From Xanthomarina sp035306605 (lineage in GTDB: Bacteria; Bacteroidota; Bacteroidia; Flavobacteriales; Flavobacteriaceae): a stretch of DNA of 49,778 nt. Positions 24,060-32,862 of the stretch are shown piece by piece. Positions within the stretch are counted from its first letter, which is position 1. Every line of letters starts with the position of its first letter. The notes beneath the pieces are model-generated. The model had not been told where the DNA came from. It saw nothing but the letters and a program-made list of their open reading frames with translations, and did not search any database. Location: NCBI GenBank assembly GCA_035306605.1, contig DATGNR010000006.1; one strand, written 5' to 3'. The translations under genes were made by a program, and so were the position numbers.

Positions 24060-24771
24060 AATATATATTCAATAAATCTATTGGAACCTTTAGCAAATCA
24101 AAAAAGGTAATTTTTGAACTTCCTTTGTCGTGCCATTTTTTTAAAGGTATTTCAAGAATGGCTTCCTTACAAAAGTCGGTTCCTTTTAACTTGTTAGTTC
24201 TTAGTAAAAGTTCAACGTCAAAGAGCCATTTGCTAACAAATGGTTCTTTGAAAATATCTTTAGCTAGCTTGGTTTCAATTACTTTTGCGCCACATTGCGT
24301 GTCGTAAATAGGCATTTTTAATATAAAGGTATGTACGACTGTGGCTAAAAATCTTCCTGAAATATGTCTTATCTGACTTCTTTCTATGGATGAATTCAGT
24401 TTTTTAATACGCGATCCAACTATAAATTTAGCTGTGTTAGAGGTAAAACCAGTTAAGCGTAATATTTCCTGTAAAGAGGTTGATAAATCCGCATCTAAAT
24501 AAGCAAGATAGTCGTATTTTTTATTGTCTAATCGCAAAACAGCATGTCTGATAGCTTCTGCTTTTCCAAGGTTTTTTTCCAAGTTAAATACAGAAACGTT
24601 TGGAAAGCTTGTTTGTAGACTATTTAATAGAGAGATGGTGTTGTCGGAGCTACCATCGTTTACAAAACACAGGTCTATTTCTTGATGTGATTTTAAAAAA
24701 GTATTAAAATCTTCAGTTTGAAATCTAAACTCTTCATTATAACAAGGAATAATTACACAGGTTTTTTGCAT
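24043..24771 (-). CDS. Polyprenyl-phosphate glycosyltransferase (GT2, DPM1-like)
   Basis: A 242-residue GT2 enzyme without C-terminal membrane helices. Motifs are TCVIIPCYNEE, FVNDGSSDNT, NLGKAEAIRHAV, YLDADLST (DxD metal site) and IVGSRIKKLNSSIERS, followed by DTQCGAKVI and FDVELLLRTN. These segments are typical of dolichol/undecaprenyl-phosphate mannose or glucose synthases. It overlaps the GT-C gene by 17 bases, the same overlap seen in the module at the other end of the locus (8858-11291), though in reversed gene order. It would supply the lipid-linked sugar to that transferase. Confidence 0.88.
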   Translation of the reverse strand: MQKTCVIIPCYNEEFRFQTEDFNTFLKSHQEIDLCFVNDGSSDNTISLLNSLQTSFPNVSVFNLEKNLGKAEAIRHAVLRLDNKKYDYLAYLDADLSTSLQEILRLTGFTSNTAKFIVGSRIKKLNSSIERSQIRHISGRFLATVVHTFILKMPIYDTQCGAKVIETKLAKDIFKEPFVSKWLFDVELLLRTNKLKGTDFCKEAILEIPLKKWHDKGSSKITFFDLLKVPIDLLNIYFEYRK

Positions 24772-24960
24772 ACAATAAATTCTACCTTTATTTAGGTTTG
24801 TAAAAGTAATTAGTTACGTTTTAATAGTATTAAATAATTTTTCAATTTATGAAATTTGAACCAAACTTAAAAAGGAACGAATTTTGATGCTAAAGTACAA
24901 TAATTAGAAGTCTGTTTATAATTATAACATAATTCTAACGTTATAAAATGAAGATTGAAT

Positions 24961-24968
24961 TATCTTTG
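24961..24968 (+). promoter_or_regulatory. Promoter -7 element of the TPR/barrel operon
   Basis: TATCTTTG ends 23 bases before the TPR gene ATG (24992). The -33 element is not clear. Confidence 0.5.
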
Positions 24969-24991
24969 GTTTTAATTGAAAAATCGCATCT

Positions 24992-27900
24992 ATGAGTATC
25001 CATAAAATTTTAATTTTATTTATTGCTTTCAGCATTAACTTAAATGTTTTTAGTCAGGAATCTGCTATTTATACCAATCATTTGGCAGACTATCAAAAAG
25101 CCTTGGCTTTGTACGACAACCAGCAATATGCTGCTGCTCAATCTTTATTTACTAAAATACAGAAAACGGCCGAAACCGAAGTATTACAGTCAGATTGTGC
25201 TTTCTATATAGCCAACTGTGCTGTGCGATTAAATCAGCTTAATGCCGATCAGTTAATGGAGAATTTTGTTAATGATTATCCAACGAGTACAAAGCGGAAT
25301 TCTGCCTATGTAGATGTAGCAGAATATTATTTCAATAACGGGAAATTTGCTTACGCTAAAAAATGGTACGATAAGGTAGATGAAAACTCCTTAGCTAGAA
25401 ATGAACGTGAGAAATTCAATTTTAATAACGGATATGTAGCTTTTACCACCAAAAATTTTAAAGATGCTAGAAAATACCTAACTCGAGTTGAAAATTCTCA
25501 AAAATACGGATCGCAAGCCAAATATTATATTGGCTTTATGGCGTATGAAAGTGATGATTACAAGCAAGCGAACCAGTACTTTGATCAGGTTAGCGACAAT
25601 GAAAAGTACAAGGAGAAACTATCTTATTATCAAGCCGATTTAAATTTTAAACTTGGCAAATTTGAAGAAGCTATCAAATTAGCAAAAGAACAATTACCTA
25701 CAAGTGAGAGAAGTGAGGTGTCCGAGCTTAATAAAATTATAGGTGAAAGTTATTTCAATCTTGGAAAATATGCCGAAGCCATTCCTTATTTAACCGAATA
25801 CAGAGGGAAACAAGGAAAATGGAACAACACAGATTATTACCAATTGGGTTATGCGCATTACAAGGAAGGTCATTACGATAGTGCCATTTCAGAATTCAAT
25901 AAAATAGTTGGAGGAAATAATGCTGTGGCACAAAATGCCTATTATCACTTAGGGGAAAGCTATGTGGAATCTGGCAAAAAACAAGAAGCATTAAACGCTT
26001 TTAGAAATGCCTCTCAAATGGATTTCGACTTAAAAATTCAAGAAGATGCGTGGTTAAATTATGCCAAAATCAGTTACGAAATAGGTAATCCATACCAGTC
26101 GGCGCCACAAGTATTGACTAGTTATTTAGCCAAATATCCAAACTCGGCCTATAAAGAAGAAATAGAAACGCTTTTAATAGACTCTTATATTACTTCTAAA
26201 AACTATCAGGAAGCTTTAAAATTATTAAAAGGAAAAAATAGTTTCGAAAATAAAGTTGCTTATCAGAAAGTGGCTTTTTATCGAGGATTGGAGCTATATA
26301 ACGAGGCAAAGTATCAAGAAGCTTTAGAGATGTTTTCTGGGTCTTTAAAGGAACCTAGAGATGCTAAATTTACAACTAGAGCTACTTTTTGGAATGCAGA
26401 AACAAATTATGTTTTAGCAAATTATGGCGAAGCTTTAATTGGTTTTAAGCAATTTCAACAACAAGCAAATGCTTCTAGTACTCCAGAAAATAAGAATATC
26501 ACCTATAACTTGGCTTACACATATTTTAAACAAAAAAATTATCCACAGGCCATTTCCAATTACAAACAGTTTATCTCAAGTCAGCAAACTGATGACATTC
26601 GGTTAAATGATGCCTATTTACGTCTTGGAGATGCACATTTTGTGTCTAGTCAATATGCGGAAGCTATTCAAGCTTATGATGCAGCTATAAAAATAAATAA
26701 AGTTGATTCAGATTACGCATTTTTTCAGAAGTCCATAAGTTATGGTTACGAAGGAAAAGCATCAAAAAAGATAGAAGAATTAGAAAACTTCCTTCAAAAA
26801 TATCCAAAATCTACCCTGAGTGATGACGCCATGTTCGAGTTAGGAAATTCATACGTTAAGGCCAATGATGATGTGAAGGCTTTAAAAATGTATTCTAAAC
26901 TTCAGGAAGATTACAGAATGAGTACGTTTGTACCAAGATCTATGTTGCGTCAAGGTTTGATTCATTATAATAAAAGCAACAATGAACAAGCGTTGAATTC
27001 CTTTAAAACAGTTGCAAAGAATTATCCAGGAACACCTGAAGCCAATCAAGCTGTGGCTACAGCACGATTAATTTATATCGATTTAGGTCGTGTAAACGAT
27101 TACGCTACTTGGGTAAGGACTTTAGATTATGTAGAAGTTACCGATGCTGATTTAGATAACACGACTTATGAGTCTGCTGAAAAGAAATATATAGACAACA
27201 AAACGGATGATGCTATTAAACAATTTAATAGCTATTTAAGTCAGTTTCCTAAAGGATTACATAGTTTAAAAGCTCATTTTTATCTTGCGCAATTGTATGA
27301 TAAAAAGGGGCTTAAAGAAAATGCGGCTCCACATTATCAACACGTGGCAAATGCAACTCCTAGTGAATTTACAGAGGAGTCTTTAACTAAGGTTTCGCAA
27401 ATTTATTTGGAAAAGAAAGATTGGATTCAGGCTGTTCCTGTGCTAAATCGTTTGGAGCAAGAAGCTAGTTTTCCTCAGAATGTCATTTTCGCACAATCAA
27501 ATTTAATGAAAGCCAATTATCAGCTAAATAAATATGCTGAAGCGGTGGCTTATGCTGAAAAAGTTCTTGGTCAAAGTGTCATCGATTCAAAAATTAAAAG
27601 TGATGCACATTTAATTATTGCACGCTCTGCTATAAAAACCAAAAACGAAGATCGCGCAAAAACAGCGTATGCCGAAGTAGAAAAAACTGCCACGGGTGAA
27701 GCGGCTGCCGAAGCCTTGTATTACAATGCTTATTTTAAAAATAAAGCAGGTAATTATGAAGCATCTAATGAAATGGTTCAACGTTTAGCTAAAAATTATT
27801 CTAGTTATAAGTACTTTAGTGCAAAGGGACTGGTGCTTATGGCCAAAAACTTCTATCAATTAGATGATGCATTTCAAGCCACTTATATTTTAGAAAGTGT

Positions 27901-28021
27901 TATAGAAAACTTTAAAGAGTTTAGCGAAGTGGTCACTCAAGCCCAAGAAGAATTAAGTAAAATTAAAACAGAACAAGCTAAAACTAACGCCTCCATTTTA
28001 CCAGAGGAGGACAAAGATTAA
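24992..28021 (+). CDS. Large periplasmic TPR-repeat protein (1009 aa)
   Basis: A 1009-residue protein with a signal peptide (about residues 1-21, ending NVFSQ). The rest is almost wholly tetratricopeptide-type repeats: recurrent units such as YYQLGYAHYKEGHYDSAISEF, YFNLGKYAEAIPYLTEY and DAYLRLGDAHFVSSQYAEAI. I estimate more than 20 helical pairs. It has no enzymatic domain. TPR solenoids are protein-binding scaffolds, and this one would lie in the periplasm or be attached to the outer membrane. The outer-membrane barrel gene starts 58 bases downstream, so the two are likely partners. The function is unknown; assembly or coupling of the barrel is a guess. Confidence 0.85.
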   Translation: MSIHKILILFIAFSINLNVFSQESAIYTNHLADYQKALALYDNQQYAAAQSLFTKIQKTAETEVLQSDCAFYIANCAVRLNQLNADQLMENFVNDYPTSTKRNSAYVDVAEYYFNNGKFAYAKKWYDKVDENSLARNEREKFNFNNGYVAFTTKNFKDARKYLTRVENSQKYGSQAKYYIGFMAYESDDYKQANQYFDQVSDNEKYKEKLSYYQADLNFKLGKFEEAIKLAKEQLPTSERSEVSELNKIIGESYFNLGKYAEAIPYLTEYRGKQGKWNNTDYYQLGYAHYKEGHYDSAISEFNKIVGGNNAVAQNAYYHLGESYVESGKKQEALNAFRNASQMDFDLKIQEDAWLNYAKISYEIGNPYQSAPQVLTSYLAKYPNSAYKEEIETLLIDSYITSKNYQEALKLLKGKNSFENKVAYQKVAFYRGLELYNEAKYQEALEMFSGSLKEPRDAKFTTRATFWNAETNYVLANYGEALIGFKQFQQQANASSTPENKNITYNLAYTYFKQKNYPQAISNYKQFISSQQTDDIRLNDAYLRLGDAHFVSSQYAEAIQAYDAAIKINKVDSDYAFFQKSISYGYEGKASKKIEELENFLQKYPKSTLSDDAMFELGNSYVKANDDVKALKMYSKLQEDYRMSTFVPRSMLRQGLIHYNKSNNEQALNSFKTVAKNYPGTPEANQAVATARLIYIDLGRVNDYATWVRTLDYVEVTDADLDNTTYESAEKKYIDNKTDDAIKQFNSYLSQFPKGLHSLKAHFYLAQLYDKKGLKENAAPHYQHVANATPSEFTEESLTKVSQIYLEKKDWIQAVPVLNRLEQEASFPQNVIFAQSNLMKANYQLNKYAEAVAYAEKVLGQSVIDSKIKSDAHLIIARSAIKTKNEDRAKTAYAEVEKTATGEAAAEALYYNAYFKNKAGNYEASNEMVQRLAKNYSSYKYFSAKGLVLMAKNFYQLDDAFQATYILESVIENFKEFSEVVTQAQEELSKIKTEQAKTNASILPEEDKD

Positions 28022-28079
28022 TTTAGTTCTCAGTCTCAGTTTTTTGTATAAATCAACAATCGTCAATAAAACACAATCT

Positions 28080-29810
28080 ATGCGAAAGCACATTCATAAA
28101 ATTATCCTTTTACTTATAAGTTTACATGTTGGCTCACTTTGGGCTCAAGAAAGAGGAAACGATACTATTAAAACCGATGTTATTCAGGTAATAAAACCAT
28201 ATACACCAACTATTTCAGATGCGTTTAAAGTGAAAGAAACCCCCATTTTAGACGACGATGAAACCACAGCTAAAAAGGACATAGAGTATAATATTTTCTC
28301 CTTTCCAGTAGCCTCAACCTTTACTCCTGCAAAAGGAAAGGCAGCTGTTTTAGATAAAGTAAAACCAGCAAAGTTTTATGATAATTATGCCTCCCTAGGT
28401 TTTGGAAGTTATACTTCCATTTTAGGAGAAGCTTATTTAAATCATGAGTTAAGCAAAACTGATAATATTGGAGGTTACTTAAGTCATCATTCCTCACAGG
28501 GAGGTATTGATAATGCTTTGTTGGACGATTATTTTTACGATACTAATTTAAATGTTAATTTCTCAAGAAAACAAAGAGATTTAAGTTGGAATGTAGAAGG
28601 TGGATTCAAGCATCAAGTATTTAATTGGTATGGTTTGCCACAACCTTATTACGATATTACTTCGCCTGAAACGGAATTAGGTGTTAGTCATACTTTTTAT
28701 GGTGGGAATTTAGGAGGCGACCTAGCTTTTAATGATTCATACTTTAAAAAGGCCCATGTCATGTTCAGACATTTTGGAGACAATTATGGTTCAGGAGAAA
28801 ATAGATTCTCAGCCGATTTTTTAGCAAATATTCCTATTGCAGATATAGAAATTTCTACCAAAGTGATGTTTGATTTTCTAGGAGGTTCTTTTGATAGAGC
28901 GTACGATTTAGATGTAGAAAATAAATATGGGAACTTCAATATTGGTTTGGCTCCAACCTATAGATATACTCAGGACGATTTAACCTTAGATTTAGGTGTT
29001 TCCTTGTTTTATTTAAACGACACACAAGCGAGTGAAAATAAGTTCTATATCTATCCAAACATTGCAGCGTCTTATCGTTTAGTTGATGAGGTTTTAATAG
29101 CTTATGGGGGAATTAAAGGAGGCTTGATCCAGAATACTTACGAGAACTTTGTTGAGGAAAATAAGTTTGTTTCGCCTACTTTAAATATGAGTCCGACAGA
29201 TCAGCAATATCATGGATATGTTGGTTTAAAAGGTAAAGTGTCTAATAGTGTAAGTTATGATATTAATGGAGCTTATTACTCTGAAAATAACAAAGCGCTT
29301 TTTAAACACAACGAAATTGTTACAACAACTCCAGAAAAAAGCTATCAATATGGAAATTCATTTGCAGTAGCTTATGATAAGGTATCAACCTTTAATATAG
29401 GAGGGGAATTAAGTGTAGATGTTAATAGAAATTTCAAGTTAGGAGTAAAAGCAGATTTCTTCGCATACAATACAAGTGATGAAGGTGAAGCGTGGAATTT
29501 ACCTAGTATCACAGGATCCTTATTTATGGATTATCAAATAGATTCACATTGGTTTGCAGGAGCAAGCTTGTTCTATGTGGGTGAACGTAAAGACCAGGGG
29601 TATGAAACCACAGATATTTTATCATTTACCACGATGACTCTAGATGGATATTTCGATGCCAATGCTCATGTTGGATATCGTATAAACGATAAACTTTCAG
29701 TATTTGCTAGAGCCAATAATATTGCGAATCAAAATTACCAGCGATGGTTAGATTACCCAGTGCAAAGCATTCAAGTTATTGCAGGAGCAACTTATAAGTT
29801 TGATTTTTAA
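28080..29810 (+). CDS. Outer-membrane beta-barrel protein, TonB-receptor-like
   Basis: A 576-residue protein when started at the ATG at 28080, which gives a good signal peptide (MRKHIHKIILLLISLHVGSLWAQ). A longer version from a TTG at 28044 would bury this signal. After the signal comes a short periplasmic segment (QVIKPYTPTISDAFKVKETP), then amphipathic aromatic-rich beta strands to the C-terminus, which ends in Phe (YKFDF) as in outer-membrane barrels. The canonical TonB-receptor plug domain is not evident, so it may be a plugless relative. It is co-transcribed with the TPR protein and ends the operon. The substrate is unknown. Confidence 0.78.
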   Translation: MRKHIHKIILLLISLHVGSLWAQERGNDTIKTDVIQVIKPYTPTISDAFKVKETPILDDDETTAKKDIEYNIFSFPVASTFTPAKGKAAVLDKVKPAKFYDNYASLGFGSYTSILGEAYLNHELSKTDNIGGYLSHHSSQGGIDNALLDDYFYDTNLNVNFSRKQRDLSWNVEGGFKHQVFNWYGLPQPYYDITSPETELGVSHTFYGGNLGGDLAFNDSYFKKAHVMFRHFGDNYGSGENRFSADFLANIPIADIEISTKVMFDFLGGSFDRAYDLDVENKYGNFNIGLAPTYRYTQDDLTLDLGVSLFYLNDTQASENKFYIYPNIAASYRLVDEVLIAYGGIKGGLIQNTYENFVEENKFVSPTLNMSPTDQQYHGYVGLKGKVSNSVSYDINGAYYSENNKALFKHNEIVTTTPEKSYQYGNSFAVAYDKVSTFNIGGELSVDVNRNFKLGVKADFFAYNTSDEGEAWNLPSITGSLFMDYQIDSHWFAGASLFYVGERKDQGYETTDILSFTTMTLDGYFDANAHVGYRINDKLSVFARANNIANQNYQRWLDYPVQSIQVIAGATYKFDF

Positions 29811-29818
29811 AGGAGGCA

Positions 29819-29896
29819 TGTCATTGCGAGCCTGCCTGTCGGCAGACAGGGATATAACGACGTGTCAAACCGTAAGGTTCAGCGTAGATAATCTTT
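29819..29896 (+). repeat. Probable degenerate dispersed intergenic repeat
   Basis: The sequence begins GTCATTGCGAG, contains an imperfect palindrome CCTGCCTG-TCGG-CAGACAGG (29831-29850) and an AACC-GTAA-GGTT mini-hairpin (29869-29878). The GTCATTGCGAG opening followed by CCTGCC/GGCAGG palindromes resembles intergenic dispersed repeats common in Flavobacteriaceae. Its GC content stands out from the surrounding AT-rich DNA. No second full copy is present in this window, so the call rests on recognition only. Confidence 0.5.
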
Positions 29897-29928
29897 AACA
29901 AAAGCGTTCAAACCAGAACGCTTTTGTT
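29897..29928 (+). terminator. Terminator after the TPR/barrel operon
   Basis: A 13-bp perfect stem AACAAAAGCGTTC / GAACGCTTTTGTT with a 6-base loop. T-rich sequence is built into the 3' arm and continues after it. Confidence 0.8.
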
Positions 29929-30024
29929 GTTTTAAGTCCACTAAAGAAAACTGTAAAGATCATTCAAATCAATACTAATTTATAATTAAGGGTGTTTTCT
30001 CAAGTCCTCGAGAAGACCATAGAG

Positions 30025-30052
30025 TTGTTTTGTAACAATTAATTTATATTTG
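30025..30052 (+). promoter_or_regulatory. Promoter of the amidohydrolase gene
   Basis: TTG (30025-30027), 17 bases, then TATATTTG (30045-30052). The ATG at 30130 gives an untranslated leader of about 70 bases. Confidence 0.55.
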
Positions 30053-30129
30053 TAAAAATAAAATCCAAACACATCATTCATAAAATTGACAAATTCCTAT
30101 TTACCAACCGTCAATCACAACCAATACTT

Positions 30130-31752
30130 ATGAAAAAACTCTTACTAATTTTCGTTTTCATCTTCATCCTATCTTGTCAGAAAGAAAAGCAACAAGTTGA
30201 TACTATTGTTATCAATGCCCAGGTATATACGGTAAATACAAACTTCGATAAAGCTGAAGCTTTTGCTATAAAAGATGGTAAGTTTTTCCAAATAGGAAGC
30301 TCAAAAGAGATACAAAACAAATTTAAAGCGGATACGATTATTGATGCCCAAGGAAAGCCTGTGTTTCCGGGGTTTATAGATGCACATTGTCATTTTTATG
30401 GTTTAGGAACGAATCTCCAAAAAGTAGATTTAAGAGGCACGACTAGTTTTGAAGAGGTAATGAAGCGGGTGTTGGATTATCAAAATGAAAAGCAAACCAA
30501 TTTTATTATTGGTCGTGGATGGGATCAAAACAATTGGGAGGATAAGACCTTTCCAAATAAAAGATTGTTAGATGCATTATTTCCAAATACACCCGTAGCT
30601 TTAACCCGAATTGATGGTCATGCTTTGTTGTGTAATCAAGCCGCTTTGGATTTAGCCGGAATTACTAAGGACATGAAAGTAGAAGGAGGAGAAGTCGTAC
30701 TTAAAGATGGGGAGTTAACCGGTGTTTTAATCGATAATCCGATGAAGTTAGTTTATGATGTTTTCCCTCAACCAGACAAAAACTTTCAAATAGGCGCTTT
30801 ATTAGATGCTCAAAAAATATGTACAGATTTAGGTTTAACAACTGTTTCAGACGCGGGATTAAATAGAGATGTGATCGAGTTAATAGATAGTTTACAACAA
30901 TCAGGTGATTTGCACATGCGCGTGTATGCCATGATTGATAACTCTGAGGAAAACCTAAATTACTATTTAACAAAAGGTAAAATTAAAACCGATAGGTTGA
31001 ATGTGCAATCGGTTAAAGTATATGCCGATGGTGCTTTAGGCTCACGTGGAGCTGCTTTAAAAGCTCCTTATTCTGATAAAGAAAACCATTTTGGCGCTAT
31101 GGTGATTGGATTAGATGATTTTAAGAATTTAGCTGCAAGACTTGAAGCGTCTAATTTTCAAATGAATACTCACGCCATTGGCGATTCTGCCAACAGAGTC
31201 GTTTTAAGTACCTATGAAAAAGCTTTAAAAGGAAATAAAGATAGACGTTGGAGAGTGGAACATGCTCAAATAATTACGGGCGAAGATTTTGAGGTTTTTA
31301 AAAATGAAAACATCATTCCATCTGTGCAGCCAACTCACGCTACTAGCGATATGTATTGGGCCGAGGATAGATTAGGGGCTGAGCGTATAAAAGGAGCTTA
31401 TGCTTTTAAATCGCTTTTAAATGCCAGTGGAAATGTGGCTCTTGGAACTGATTTTCCTATAGAACATGTTAGTCCGTTTTTAACTTTTTATTCAGCAGTA
31501 TCTAGGCAAGATGTTTCAGGTTACCCAGAGAAAGGCTTTCAAATAGAAGAAGCTTTAACTCGAGAAGAAACTTTAAAAGGAATGACTATTTGGGCTGCTT
31601 ATGCCAATTTTGAAGAAAATGAAAAAGGGAGTATTGAGGTTGGAAAATTTGCCGATTTCATTATTCTAGATCAGGACTTAATGACTACAGATTTGAAAAA
31701 CATTCCAAGCACAAAAGTTCTACATACTTTTATTGATGGGAAAAGACAATAA
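30130..31752 (+). CDS. YtcJ-type amidohydrolase lipoprotein
   Basis: A 540-residue metal-dependent hydrolase of the amidohydrolase superfamily, YtcJ/NfdA-like branch. A lipoprotein signal ends ILSC (Cys16). The N-terminal beta-sandwich strand VIDAQGKPVFPGFIDAHCHFYGLG carries the first metal His pair. Further landmarks are GRGWDQNNWE, DGHALLCN, VYADGALGSRGAAL, NTHAIGDSANR, RVEHAQI and GTDFPIEHVSP, the last holding the metal Asp. The C-terminal part returns to the beta-sandwich (GKFADFIILDQDL). It should act on an amide or related bond in the periplasm; the substrate is unknown. It is transcribed alone from its own promoter. Confidence 0.92.
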   Translation: MKKLLLIFVFIFILSCQKEKQQVDTIVINAQVYTVNTNFDKAEAFAIKDGKFFQIGSSKEIQNKFKADTIIDAQGKPVFPGFIDAHCHFYGLGTNLQKVDLRGTTSFEEVMKRVLDYQNEKQTNFIIGRGWDQNNWEDKTFPNKRLLDALFPNTPVALTRIDGHALLCNQAALDLAGITKDMKVEGGEVVLKDGELTGVLIDNPMKLVYDVFPQPDKNFQIGALLDAQKICTDLGLTTVSDAGLNRDVIELIDSLQQSGDLHMRVYAMIDNSEENLNYYLTKGKIKTDRLNVQSVKVYADGALGSRGAALKAPYSDKENHFGAMVIGLDDFKNLAARLEASNFQMNTHAIGDSANRVVLSTYEKALKGNKDRRWRVEHAQIITGEDFEVFKNENIIPSVQPTHATSDMYWAEDRLGAERIKGAYAFKSLLNASGNVALGTDFPIEHVSPFLTFYSAVSRQDVSGYPEKGFQIEEALTREETLKGMTIWAAYANFEENEKGSIEVGKFADFIILDQDLMTTDLKNIPSTKVLHTFIDGKRQ

Positions 31753-31882
31753 CTTGTAGTAAGACCTTGATTTGAGTCCTTTTAATTTTAAGAAGGTAAT
31801 TTTAGCCATTATGCTGTTCTTGAAGCATCCTCGTAGATGAATGGTAGAATAATGCTAGACTGGCTTCCAAGTTAAATGGGTG

Positions 31883-32584
31883 CTAATACAATCTGGCTAA
31901 ATAATCAAAATGCTCGCCATCCATTACTTTTTCACAGGATAAGCCAACACTCTCGCACGCAAATTTCAAGTTGTCAAAATCTAGGTAGAGCCACTTCATC
32001 GGATTTTCATCTTCATTTTTATAGCTTAGAAAATAATCCAATTCGCCATAATAATTCGCATTGGTATCAACCCAAAGTCCGCCATCTTCATCTTCGTACA
32101 TATATTTTATGTCAGAAGAATCTATAAGGATTTGTGCGTTTGGATTTAAAAGTGATTTTAAGTGTTTTAAATATGTAGCAACCTGAGACAATTCTTGAAA
32201 GATGCCTGTGCCATTCATAAGCAGTAAAACCGTATCGAAAGTTTCGGTTTCATTTAAAAGCTCCTTTAATTCAGCTTTTAAAACACCACGTTTTTTGGCA
32301 ACTTCAATTGCTCCTTTGGAAAGATCGATAGCTTTCACATCCAAACCTTTTTCTTGTAAGTACAAACTATGACTTCCGGAACCACAGCCAACATCCAAGA
32401 CTTTTCCTTTAGAAAGTTGCAAGGCTTTTTGTTCTAATTTAGGCATGTCGTTAAAATCTCTGAAAAGGTAGGGAAGCGGGAGCTCATCTTCGTCTGAAAT
32501 ATTAGTAGAAGTGATTATGTCTTCTGTATAATTATCATTTTGATAATCAAGTAGTGCTTTTCCAAACAGGTCTTTTAATTCCAA
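31883..32584 (-). CDS. Class I SAM-dependent methyltransferase
   Basis: A 233-residue cytoplasmic protein. The SAM-binding motif I is KVLDVGCGSGSHSLYL (residues 61-76), motif II has the acidic VKAIDLS at 83-89, and DTVLLLMNGTGIF forms the post-motif strand. The substrate is not evident. It stands alone and converges with the amidohydrolase gene. A minus-strand TATCTTTG at 32681-32688, about 97 bases upstream, may be its promoter. Confidence 0.85.
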   Translation of the reverse strand: MELKDLFGKALLDYQNDNYTEDIITSTNISDEDELPLPYLFRDFNDMPKLEQKALQLSKGKVLDVGCGSGSHSLYLQEKGLDVKAIDLSKGAIEVAKKRGVLKAELKELLNETETFDTVLLLMNGTGIFQELSQVATYLKHLKSLLNPNAQILIDSSDIKYMYEDEDGGLWVDTNANYYGELDYFLSYKNEDENPMKWLYLDFDNLKFACESVGLSCEKVMDGEHFDYLARLY

Positions 32585-32680
32585 AGGCTTACAGTTTATT
32601 GTTAAGTTGAATTTTTATTGTTTTGTAGGGTTCTGGTTTTTGTACTTTAAATCCAAAATAGAATTTCTTTCAAAACTCTT

Positions 32681-32688
32681 CAAAGATA
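32681..32688 (-). promoter_or_regulatory. Candidate promoter -7 element of the methyltransferase gene
   Basis: The minus strand reads TATCTTTG. A -33 TTG is not evident. Confidence 0.35.
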
Positions 32689-32862
32689 AGAATTAAGCGA
32701 ATTAAACCTTCATTAGTAATTTTAAAAATTATAAGTTAAATCAGACTCTATTTATCCTGTTTTTAGCGCTGAAATTCACAAATTCTAATTGAGAAATCGG
32801 ATTTGTGATGGATAAATTTTAGAATTCATTCTTTTTAGTATATTTAATCAAAAATTTTATCA

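Noticed and set aside
8858..24771. Genomic island inserted at a tRNA
   Set aside because: No tRNA, integrase, direct repeats or insertion sequence borders the glycan locus; the mixed strands are better explained by gene exchange within the locus.
29819..29899. Short ORF starting MSLRACLSADRD after AAAGGAGG
   Set aside because: It lies wholly inside the dispersed repeat, and the SD-like bases sit only one base from the ATG, too close to work.
31876..32127. Plus-strand ORF overlapping the methyltransferase
   Set aside because: It is the antisense shadow of a gene with clear SAM-binding motifs and has no recognisable product.
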